DNA of 64,000 nt from Lamellibrachia satsuma. Its lineage: Eukaryota > Annelida > Polychaeta > Sabellida > Siboglinidae. Location: NCBI GenBank assembly GCA_033239005.1, contig BSQZ01000002.1, positions 5,236,001 to 5,300,000 of the forward strand, given 5' to 3'. Shown piece by piece: positions 1 through 31,640 of this stretch. The notes beneath the pieces are model-generated. The model ran no database searches. It saw only the letters and a program-made list of their open reading frames with translations, and had not been told where the DNA came from. Made by a program: the position numbers and the translations under genes. Numbering within the stretch: position 1 is the stretch's first letter; each line of letters begins with the position of its first letter.

Positions 1-56
1 GTACAACTACCTCCTTTCTTGCTCTCCCATCACTAACTTAATTGTCTTACAAACAG

Positions 57-21418
<21,362 letters not shown>

Positions 21419-22401
21419 CTGCAGATTTGTGGATGCACATCCGAGTTCAATTCTGCATGGATAAGTGAGCTTTGACCGAAATCATGACACGTGTTGACAA
21501 ACAATTGGCAGAACAGTGGTTGATGTGAAAGATTTCCGCGAAGTCATTCATAGGATGAAAACCGTTTTTATTTTTAATGTATTGATTGATGAAAGGCAGC
21601 TCTAGTCTTTTGTGTGGGATGTTTTATCCCGGGATTGTTGAAATTGTTCTCAGTTCTGCTACCTCTCTAGCTGTTAGACCTGTGTTAAGTATATAGTAAA
21701 TGAAAGTGTGCTGGGGTAACTGACACGCTAACAGCTAACCAAGATATTTATCAATTCAGCATCTTTTTATATATACAAAGAACATTGCATGTTACAGTAT
21801 GTATGTATGTATATTACAGATGTGTGGCTGTAATTGGCATTGGTGTTAGGTGGGAAGGTACGAGGTAAATGTACTCATTGTATATATGAATGGTTTCAGG
21901 ACAAAATGAGATAATGATGAGCTCATTATAAGTTGCATTTGTTATTTTCAGGATAATTATGATTTTACTGCTAGTTTTCTCCCATCAATTGTTATTGCAG
22001 AGTGAATGTTTGAGAACAGGTATTTTAAAATGTTCTGTGACAGTGGAACATTTTACTTTTATAGTTGGGAAATAATGTAGTTTTAAAACCAATACATGTA
22101 TGCAAATACAACATACATAAGTGATAACAATTTTATTGTATGTGTACTCTTGTATATAATTCTTATAAGTAAATGAGCTGTAGTAGTCTTATAATATTAA
22201 ATGTATGAGTACACTAGACTAGATGTGATACCACTTAGTTACATCGGATATTATGTCCATTATTTTAGTGAAGATCTGTGCAAACATCTTTTTTATAGAT
22301 GTGTGCATATATTTTATTCCAGCTACGGATAATAACATTGAGAACAAATCCAGTGTACACAGGCAAAGATGCATAACATGTAATAAAATGCATTAAATAA
22401 A
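21419..22401 (+). promoter_or_regulatory. Ferlin 3' UTR with candidate poly(A) signals
   Basis: AT-rich, non-coding sequence follows the ferlin stop. Two AATAAA hexamers on the plus strand, at 22382-22387 and 22396-22401, are plausible cleavage signals for a UTR of about 1 kb. Earlier variant signals cannot be excluded by eye. Confidence 0.45.
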
Positions 22402-22437
22402 CAGTTTAAGATGTGCTTATGTGAAAGTGAATGACGA

Positions 22438-22443
22438 TTTATT
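22438..22443 (-). promoter_or_regulatory. Candidate poly(A) signal for TMEM97
   Basis: The plus strand reads TTTATT here, giving AATAAA on the minus strand, about 400 nt past the TMEM97 stop. It lies about 40 bp from the ferlin signals on the other strand, so the two 3' ends would meet or overlap. Inference only. Confidence 0.35.
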
Positions 22444-22497
22444 TTTGCTATGCATACAATCGCATTTGAATAGTTTTCTAGAAAGAAATTTACTATA

Positions 22498-22532
22498 AAC
22501 ACACACGCACGCACGCACGCACGCACGCACGC
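22498..22532. repeat. (GCAC)n / (CA)n short microsatellite
   Basis: ACGCACGCACGC tandem between the convergent ferlin and TMEM97 3' ends. Confidence 0.8.
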
Positions 22533-22839
22533 ACACACTCATGTTCAGTACTCGTATAAATCTGCCTTAATAACTACCTAGTCTTTTTCTTTATAGGCCT
22601 ACTGACTACAATGATGAATGCTTTCAAGGCATGCACAGTTCATACATTATTTCTAATTAGGTTTTACTTAACATGATATTTACATACATCCGAATGTAAT
22701 ACGTTGTAAAACTGACCAAGCACTGTAATAATTAATTACTGGTTCATAATAAAAATTATGACAGATGAAAATAGCTTCACTTCGTTACGTAAACACACAT
22801 TTTTCTACCACAACTTTGTAAGCCGTCTGTATTCTGCAG

Positions 22840-24733
22840 CTATTTTTGTTTCTGCTTTCCTGATTTGTGACTAGTTGTAGTAAACTCTTTACTAAAGAGC
22901 ATCCTAAAGAGAATGAGGAGTGGAATAAAGAGATAGGGGCAGTAAATAGCACACAGGGTCAATCTCTCCTTCATTGTGTTTGGCCCTCCAAGTTTAGACT
23001 TGCTGAAGTCATGCAAGAGAAGGTGGCTCAATATAGGCACCATCGTCGTGGCAACATGGGTTGCATATACGATGGCAGGCAGGCGGATCCACCGACAAGA
23101 CCCTAGAACAGCAATAAGGTCCAATTAGTTATGATATCGACCTGCAGCAGTCACTAAGTAGTGAACATCATTCAACAGAAACCATTTTTTTTCATGCAGA
23201 CAATATATTTGTGCATAATTTTAGTTTCATTTGTGAATATAGTTTCCATGTATTAGACAATTTATTATAAAATGATACTATAAAATCTTACATTTATCCT
23301 AATTTTACAAAAAAATTAAGTTTGCAACTCTAATTAAGAGCAAAACTGATTAAGTATTAGACAAGAATTTTTTTTAATCTTACTTTCTGTAATTATCATC
23401 TTTGGATTGTAACTTAACAGTTGTATTGAAAAAAATTCTGCATTTTTCTATTTAAATTACAGTTGTAATTAGCCCCTACCCTGACTACAACAGTTTATAA
23501 CTCTGGTGTTGTAAATAGTTAAATTCTATACTTTTACAAATGTACACTAGTATTTTAAACTAATGTGATAATTAACATGTTTATGACCAGTCATCCATAC
23601 ATAATTATTTGTACATTAAAATATTTAACTTTTTCAACATCCTGACATGCAGTTGAGACACGGACTGCCAACTGCAGGAATTTATTATTTAGTCGATGAT
23701 CTGCACCAACCTTTCCAGAAGGCGTATGTTGCAACAAAGAAGAATGGAAGTTGCAGGAAGAGTTCGCAGTAGATGAACGAGAGGAACCAAGTGGGCGGGG
23801 CCTTCATCAAAGTGTCCTTGAAGTCCTTCACATATGACGCAGTGATGTCCCTCAACTAAACACAAGAAATGGTTCAAGTGAAATATATTGCACACATTTT
23901 CAACGAATGCAAGTAATATGTATCAAGTAATTATACTCCCAACAATCTAATCTTGGGCTAATGCAGGAGTTTGTTTGTGCGAATACGTTGTGGGTAGTTC
24001 ATGTAATAATTATTCATCTTGGTGCGTAATTTAATTGTGGTCAAAGTTTGCGGACTGTTTGGCGAGTGGAAAGTGTCCCTGTTATGCCTCAAACTCCAAA
24101 GCACTGTTATAACTTATATTATGTACTATAATATGAAAGCTTTATTACTAAAGTACAATTTTATGTTTGAGAATATTATACTTTTGCTTGAATTGAATTT
24201 TTCAAGTTAATCAATTAAGTAACAAAAATGTGTAAGGATAATCTTCTTCAATATAAATTATAATTATATATGCACAATACAGCAGTTTTTATAATGCTAG
24301 TTGTGGGTGCAAGAAATATCAATTAATTAGGTTTTGTCAAATAGCTGGAATAGGAGGCTAGTATACTTGTTATGATTGAAAATTATTTATCCAAGACCAA
24401 GTAAAATAACTAAGATAAAGTAGGACTTGAAGGAGGTCCTCCAATTCAACTTGGAAATAAAATCTGGGTCACGTTTTCCTACTATCTACGCTGCACTGAC
24501 TACGTGCCTAGCGCAGCACAGGGCTGTACCCTGTATGTGGTCTGTTGTAATTAACATCACACGTTTTACATGGCACTGTCGTGTCGTTGCCGTTAGGAAC
24601 TTAGAATCAAACTTACTACTTGTGGATGCACACTGTTTCCAAACAAAACCTGCATGTCGAACAGTAGAGTTATTGGTATATGCGATGCGAAGTAGACAAC
24701 GAATAAATAATCTAAAATTCGTTTAAGAGCCAT
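22840..24733 (-). CDS. TMEM97: TMEM97 / sigma-2 receptor (EXPERA-domain membrane protein), complete
   Basis: Three exons on the minus strand: 24733-24617, 23855-23711 and 23102-22840, joined in phases 0 and 1 to 525 nt (174 residues), close to the vertebrate length of about 176. The protein begins [11 protein letters not shown] and carries the family motif [13 protein letters not shown] in the first membrane segment. It continues with [14 protein letters not shown], the [20 protein letters not shown] segment and HDFSKSK, then a hydrophobic helix and a lysine-rich C-terminus (SGKQKQK) like an ER retrieval signal. EXPERA proteins are four-helix membrane proteins; TMEM97 is an ER/endolysosomal sterol-regulated protein identified as the sigma-2 receptor. 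It lies tail-to-tail with the ferlin and head-to-head with LTO1. Confidence 0.93.
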
Positions 24734-24947
24734 GGTGTACTAATTGAGACTCAGTTACGATCGCAGTTTCGCACTCGGGTCGTCGAACAGTTTACACAAC
24801 GTTGCCGCCACCGCCCCTTTGTTCGCGAGGCTGGTGTATCGTACGTGCTGACACCTAGTGATCAACGTATTTAACGTATCCTGTCGGATAGTCCCACACT
24901 ATACAACCAATGATACTGAAATATCGTCCAGTTGACACGGAATGCGG
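24734..24947. promoter_or_regulatory. Compact bidirectional promoter region of TMEM97 and LTO1
   Basis: Only 214 bp separate the TMEM97 start codon (minus, 24733) from the LTO1 start codon (plus, 24948). The segment is more GC- and CpG-rich than its surroundings (for example near 24805-24850) and I see no TATA box at a convincing distance. Two housekeeping-type genes this close imply a shared divergent promoter, with both 5' UTRs inside it. Confidence 0.6.
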
Positions 24948-27900
24948 ATGGACGACGAAGATATCCACAGTTTACTAAACGATTTTGCCCTTTCAGACGA
25001 AAGGTGAAATTGACGAGTTAACTTGTGCTAGCTGTGTAATTCATGTCTTTATTCCACACAAATGACATACACTGCTATAGAAATAGTTAACCCATCGCCG
25101 CCGTCGGTATCATCAAAATTTGACAGCTTTACAATTTTATCTTGAGCCAGTTGAGGATGTATCTGACATATTGATTTTTGTACACAATCATTCACGGTTT
25201 GCCATTGATGTTAGATTGCAGAATGAAGGGTTTGTTGCTGGTTTAAAGACAGGCAAACTGACCGGTTACTGTGAAGGGTATTCACTGGGACAGCGACATG
25301 GAACAGAATTAGCACTGGAGGTAACTGCAGCAACTTCACACATACAGTCACTTCATCAGGTTGATTTTATTCATTTGATATGTATTACAAAAATATCTTG
25401 TTTAATATTATGATGTAATAAAATTATGCGTGCCCTTAAAAAAAAACAATATTAAATTGTTAAATGCATGCTGCAAGAAGTCACTCCTTTTGAACATACC
25501 TGGATATGAAGAGTCTAACAATTACCTTGATAATTCAGTATGTCAAAGTAATATGACTGCAGTTGTACATTCAGTGCATACTGCTAAGACGGCCCGGAGT
25601 CATCAGTATTTGATACAACTGGCCAACCTCCTAAGTCCTACCATGTGTGGGGAGGAAGCTAGAAATATGTGTCTTTTGGATGAAACACTGAAGTACTTTC
25701 TACCAGGACCACCTAAAGTTCAGATTGTTATATATGCTAGATGGACAAGGTAGACTTAGCTGTATTGTTCTCATTTCATTCATTTATTACTTCAAATTGT
25801 GCTTACATTATGGAAACGTGTTGGTTTTTAATGCTATATATTTTTGCAATGATTTTGTCCATTCCACTCTGACGAATGTTGATATTTATCAACAATTATA
25901 GGAGCCGTGTAGCTAAATCATTACAACAATATATAGAATTAACAAACCAACCCATATCCATAATGTAAGAACAGTATCGTTAAGTCCGCTTTGTCTGCCC
26001 AGCATATAACATAGTCCGCCTTTTAAGTGGAAACCTGCCATGGACTCTAACCCTACATGCAGGGCTCACTCAGAGGGTGTATTTTCGCATACTGGTGAGA
26101 ACACCTGAATATGAATAATAATTAATATGAGCTTAACCCTTTAGCAGTATCAATATGTTTGTGACGAGATGATGACCAATGTGTTTCGCTGTTCATTTTA
26201 CAGATCGGGTTTATCAAAGGATTCATCAGTGTCTGGCCGAGTCTTATGACAAAGGGAACATGCCCTACAAATAATCGGTTAGTTTGGTTACTTATGAGTC
26301 GTTAGTACAATTTCAGATAAAAGTTGGTTCATTTTGCATACAAAGATGGGCAATGCTTATTTATGCATAGCAAAAATAATCTATCAGTAACTTCATTTAT
26401 GTTAATGCTACCAGTACTTGTGATATGTCAAGCCAGGATATAAATTGCATTTTGATGTATGATTTTGTGATGTGATAATGTGATGCCCCATCAAATCGTA
26501 CAACTTCAGGTGACGTCCACGATGAGCTGTCTCCTATTGCTTCTCTCAACTTGTCTATCATCAGCTGTGTTGTCCCTGATCTGATCTCATGTGTGGTCTT
26601 CCTCACTTCCACTTGCCTTCATTCATTCCGATCATTATTGTCTTACCCAGCCGGTCACCTCATATTTGCATTTATACTACAAGTCTGATTCCCCCAAGAA
26701 ATTAACAGCAACAACAGACCAGGAATCCAGGACTTATAAATAAATAAAAGTTCTTTGATGCACCAGTCTCTAGCATAAACCAATCACTGTGCTTACAACA
26801 GGGTTGGGTTTCTGACAGTCAGAAAGGTAATTCTGACATGACAATGTCAGAAACTGTCAGAAACTATTTTCTGATGTCAGAAACTGTCACAGACCAGTCA
26901 GAAACTGTCAGAATCTAATACATGCTGTATAAATTTATGATTTTGCTAATTTTATAACCTATGAAATGGAAGAGTGATAATTAAATGTATATTGACTTCA
27001 TTTGACTGTTTGGAGAAGTTATATACAGTGGACTTTCACTATATTCAGAAGGAAGTTCAAGGAACACACTGGGACTTGGTCAAACTGTTCCTTATATTTG
27101 TTGCTCCTTATATCCACGGTTATATAATTATCATTCTGTCACATTTGGGTGACATCTGGTGACCACAGAACTGGCATCTAACAACTTTTTTCCATTACCT
27201 TCCACTTTAACAAAATGTTCCCACACAGCCTTAGCTTGGTCTGCCACCCTGCCACACATGGTACATGGTGCTACAAGCACTATTAAAGTCACTATTTGAT
27301 ATGACTATGTCTAAACAAAATGTGGGTAATCAACTTGCACTTCTTTGCCAAGCAACGTGCTAAGTAGAAAGCATTGGGCCAATCAGCTTATACCTCCATA
27401 AAGCACATATGATAAAACCAAGCTCAGACAATACTCTACAAAAATTTTTTGTAGCTCACTTGATGTTTAAGCTCTGGAAATTGGGACTTCAAATGATTGT
27501 CTGGACCTGCCTTGAATCTTTCTTTGATATCAATTTGTCTAATCTTACATTACACATATTGTTGACAATAACGTTTTACTGATGCAGTAACAAATAAAGT
27601 CGGGTGTCTATCAATAATTTTATTTGGAATTATTCAAGCTTGTTGTGCATACTTGGACCTTGCGACAATAATTCTGTCAATTTTGTTACTCATCATCAAC
27701 CAAAATGAGGTTGTAGGCTAACAGATGCAACGTTAATTATATAATGAGCTGTGCATAGCTCACTATCAGTTCACAGCAATGAGCAGTACAACAGTACAGT
27801 TCTGTCTCAATTGCTTAAGTTTAACTATTTTGTTAGCTTCCAATTGGCTTATTGACACAGTCACACAGGTCTGTACACAGTCCTAACCCAGTGCCTTGGA

Positions 27901-30825
27901 AGTCCTCTCCAATGTTATTACTGGTATGCACCTACACCCACCCAACTTCTTGCTTTCCTAATTGTGATTGACACCTGTCCTGCTCTTTTAAAAAGTAGCT
28001 ACCAAGTGAAACCATGCTGCAACAATTACATAGATCTGTTATCATTTCTATCTGCTAACAAATTGATAGAAAATGCAAACATAATAGACTGCACAAAGTA
28101 AAAGTTGCAACTGTACATGACATGTAACAGGTTACTAATGCATTACTACATTGATTTAATATACATACAATCTACAAATTAAACAAAATGATGTGATAAT
28201 TTTTTTAAAGAAAATGTTTCAAAAAACGAAGTTTCTGACATTTTTATGTCAGAAAGGTATTTTTGACAAGGCGGTAAATACCATGGTATTTACCATGGTA
28301 TTTACCATCTCATCAGAAACTTGCCAACCCTGGCTTTCAAACTAAGTCCATCAAAATGTATAAATAAACGGTCATCACTTAAATGTCCTCCATGACAGTC
28401 GTTAGTCCAGACAGTATTCTACACATTGCCATATGCACATTGAAAGAGATGAGTCTTCAGGTGGCGTTAAATAGTGTCAATGAAGGCATATCACATAGGG
28501 AAAGTGGTACTTTGTTTCAACGTGCTGGGCCGGTTGTTCCAAATCCACATCTACTGATGGACTTGGACACTGGTGTGGACTTGGACACTGGTGGGACAGC
28601 TAGCTGCAGGTGGTTATATTGCTTACGTATGTCATGAAGGGCTAAACACATTGTGTTGTGTTCGCAGGAAGTCAAAGGCCATCCATAAACTGGCAAAGCT
28701 GTTGGACGAACTAAAGTTTGAAAGCATTTCAGATGAACAACTACAGGCAATCAGAGACCAATTCAAAGTGGTAAGTTTACATCAATCTAAATTATTTTTC
28801 TATACTTTAGTGCCCATGTACATATACTATTTTTGTCAGACTGTGCTTCATTTATAAAGAGCCATCTAAAGGCAATGCACCTACAATAGGTTTATTGGTA
28901 TCAAAATATCAGTAGTTTACATGTTTTTCCAACTTGGTTTATTTTCTAAACTTAATTTTAAAATATTTTTTAAAAGCAGATTAATAAGTGACAACATCCG
29001 GAAATTCACTTTTATAGTCTCTATTTCTCCCTGCACCCTTCTCCCTAACATTGCATCTGTTATCCTACAACCTCATTTTGGTTGATGATGAGTAACAAAA
29101 CTGACAGAATTATTGTCGCAAGGTCCATGTACGCACGACAAGCTTGAATAATTCCAAATAAAATTATTGATAGACAACCGACTTTATTTGTTACTGCATC
29201 AGTAAAACTTTATTGTCAAGAATATGTGTATTTTCCCACACTATTATTACTGTTTAATAAATCCAGTGTTGCATTTTAACAACATCTTGGTCAAGTTAAG
29301 CAAGATAGGTAGGTGAATACTAGTGCTGTCATAGTTCCGAACCAAAACCATGAGTGCCAGTAGCAGCCAGCAGGTCTCAGTTCCACACCCTTCCAGACCC
29401 AGAACCACAGCATGCACTCGTTATCAGTAATAAAAATACACACTCTTGGTATTTTAAACTCAACTGTGTGTGTGTTGACTATAGCCTGAAGAGGCCAACT
29501 CGTGGAAAAGTAGACAACTCCCAGTCTCCCATACTGGAACAGACCTGCACCATGAGCAGACCTGGGGCCGAAGTACTCGGTACTCGTGTACTTGACTACA
29601 TTTTTGAAGTACTCAAACTCATAGAAATTATGGTCAAGTACTCGTACTCGTGTTCAGTGTACTCAGGTTTTATGAGTACATTATGAGTACATCTGAGTAT
29701 TTTTTCAATATGATATTGTGAACATTATTTTATTTCTTATTTTATCTATTGCAATAACCGTGATATTAATTGCAATGTAATAGCCCCTGATTTATAATGA
29801 TTATTGTTAAATTTAGTAGATGTGGTTTCATTTTTACTTGGTATTGATGAGTTTTCACAAGTTCATACCGTGGATCACTTTTCTGCACATTTAAATGCAC
29901 TGAAGCCAGAAAGGCAGCTTTTTTTTTATTCTTTTCAGCAGAGGCAGCATCTTTTAATTCTTTTCCCAGTCAGAAACCCATGGTTCATATCCACAGTTGA
30001 ACTAGTTACCAGTCCAGGTCATAATCCTTGTGTTTGTTTAATTAAGCCAGGAAGGCCAGTAAGCCCATAAAGAAAGGGTCATTCATCAGTTAGCCATAAA
30101 ATGCCTTTGTTGCTCTCACAAGTGACAGTGCTAAGTACTGCTAGCTGAGTCTTCTTCTGAAGAAGTTTGGGGACTCAGTCAGACAGCATCTTCTGGTGCC
30201 AATTTGTAGTGTGGTTAAAGTACAAAGGGGTATTGAGCCCTAGACATTGGCAGGTGCTAATAAACCCTCTCAGCAAACATTAGTTGTGGACTTGTGGTCA
30301 CTGCCAGCCACAACATGCCTGACAGTGTTCATTGATTCATATATTATATATATTTAATGCTTATATTTCTTTATTTATTTTCTCTTGCTATGTTGTGCTA
30401 TAAAAGGTATTTTGAAAAGTATTTTCAATTTGAATGCATACCCTGAACATCTGAGTGCGAATCACACCTTTGAATGGAAAGCAACCCCCAGTTTGGTCCC
30501 AAACATAAATAGGTTTTTTACAGTTTTCCTTATGAAAAAGTCTGATCAACTGCTGCTGCATATTCAACTTTTCCTGAATCATATTAATTAATTCACAATG
30601 TTTATTTAAAAATACGTTATTATTACTAATACTATACAGAGTTACTAAAATATCATACAAGATGTACTCGTACTTGTAAAAATGTACTCATACTCGTGGA
30701 AATGTACTCATACTTGTACTCAGCTTTGAGCAGTGTACTCGTACTCAACCATCATTATCTTGTTTTCACAGGTGAAGGCGCTGTTAAACCTGGGTGCATC
30801 GAGACCAGAACAACAGACATTCTGA
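24948..30825 (+). CDS. LTO1: LTO1 homologue (Yae1/LTO1 deca-GX3 protein, ORAOV1 family), complete
   Basis: Five exons: 24948-25003, 25215-25320, 26204-26277, 28668-28770, 30772-30825; 393 nt, 130 residues (human protein about 137). The first exon ends FALSDER. The second carries the glycine-every-fourth-residue pattern (NEGFVAGLKTGKLTGYCEGY, then SLGQRHGTELALE), the deca-GX3 signature of the Yae1/LTO1 family. The third opens IGFIKGFISVW; the fourth is an amphipathic helical segment (SKAIHKLAKLLDELKFESIS). The last ends ASRPEQQTF; in yeast LTO1 a C-terminal aromatic residue is recognised by the cytosolic Fe-S targeting complex. LTO1 with YAE1 recruits the Fe-S machinery to ABCE1/Rli1. An in-frame ATG six bases upstream (24942) could be used instead. 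Introns 2-4 hold hAT-like debris. Confidence 0.9.
25430..25753 (+). other. Unrecognised open frame inside LTO1 intron 2
   Basis: About 100 codons stay open, with a tract TARSHQYLIQLANLL and later ETLKYFLPGPPKVQ that reads like real protein sequence. I cannot assign it to a family. It lies between LTO1 exons 2 and 3 and is not needed for LTO1. It may be a decayed mobile-element fragment or chance. Confidence 0.2.
26465..26640 (-). mobile_element. Non-LTR retrotransposon 3' remnant, copy 2
   Basis: Shares AATCGTACAACTTC, CACGATGAGCTGTCTCC, TCATCAGCTGTGTTGTCC and TTCATTCATTCCGATC with 15218-15400 in the same order. In LTO1 intron 3. Confidence 0.5.
26799..28332. mobile_element. Non-autonomous hAT-like element, about 1.5 kb
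   Basis: Left end CAGGGTTGGGTTTCTGAC, right end the complement of CAGGGTTGGCAAGTTTCTGA, with subterminal TCAGAAA motifs at both ends. The flanking 8-bp duplication GCTTACAA / GCTTTCAA matches at 7 of 8 positions. No transposase recognised. Inside LTO1 intron 3. Confidence 0.75.
29050..29230 (-). mobile_element. Inverted fragment of the hAT-like element
   Basis: It is the reverse complement, with few changes, of about 27560-27722 in the 1.5-kb element (for example CCTCATTTTGGTTGATGATG and TTACTGCATCAGTAAAAC). Confidence 0.75.
29563..30758. mobile_element. Possible second inverted-repeat element with GTACTCG ends
   Basis: CCTGGGGCCGAAGTACTCGG plus several GTACTCG motifs at the left, and complementary CGAGTAC-type motifs at the right (30660-30755), enclosing 1.1 kb without recognisable transposase. 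Exact ends and duplication not established. It ends just before the last LTO1 exon. Confidence 0.4.
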
Positions 30826-31212
30826 ACCATAGGCGACTAACATGGTCATACGGTGGCTTATGTGGCCAAGTACAATCCACCCTATAGCTGGCACATGAGG
30901 ACCTGAAAGTTGAAATAGATGTTGTGAACGTGCACAAAAATTGAAGTCCAGTATGAATACGCAAGGGAGGAAGGCTCCAAATGCAGCATTTCTACCATGA
31001 GGCCATGACTATTTCGATGTCTGTGAAATGGGAGAAGATGACCTTGTTCAGTGGGAAGCACCAGACTGATCAGGAGCATATTACGGAGTCATCTGCTGAA
31101 CCACAAATACCACGGTTTGTTGTGGCTCTGTGCAGGTTCATGGAGAAGCAAACTGAACAGTGACTTTCCTGTAGATATCTTATGTGTTGTTCATGGAAAT
31201 ATTTAACTATGT

Positions 31213-31218
31213 TTTTAT
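31213..31218 (-). promoter_or_regulatory. Candidate poly(A) signal for YRDC
   Basis: TTTATT on the plus strand gives AATAAA on the minus strand, about 420 nt beyond the YRDC stop. LTO1 ends at 30825 on the other strand, so the convergent 3' UTRs probably approach or overlap here. Confidence 0.25.
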
Positions 31219-31234
31219 TTTGTATAATTTATTA

Positions 31235-31244
<10 letters not shown>

Positions 31245-31265
<21 letters not shown>

Positions 31266-31280
31266 TATATATATATATAA
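31245..31280. repeat. Short (GT)n(TA)n microsatellite
   Basis: Simple dinucleotide run between LTO1 and YRDC 3' ends. Confidence 0.7.
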
Positions 31281-31640
31281 AAGTATCTCATTTGACTTAA
31301 TGAAAAATCATGTGCATGTCAAAATTGGTCAACCGTACTTAATACACATAATAATATTACACGTAAGTTATCTAAAATAACTCTGTGTTGTGCGTTATGT
31401 AAAACAACAATAGAAAGGCTATTTATTTACCCATCATATAACCTCGTCCATCAAAACATGATGTATTGGTTGAGCATCATAATTGTTCCTTTGAATTTAC
31501 ACCTGGAATACACAAACTGGTAGTCACCAGGTGTCGCTCTAACTGCATGGATAACTCGCTGATCACCAGATGGCGCCACTGAACATTTCATCGCCAACAA
31601 CAGTGGAATGAAGGTTTTGTAATAAATAAATTCACTGCAG

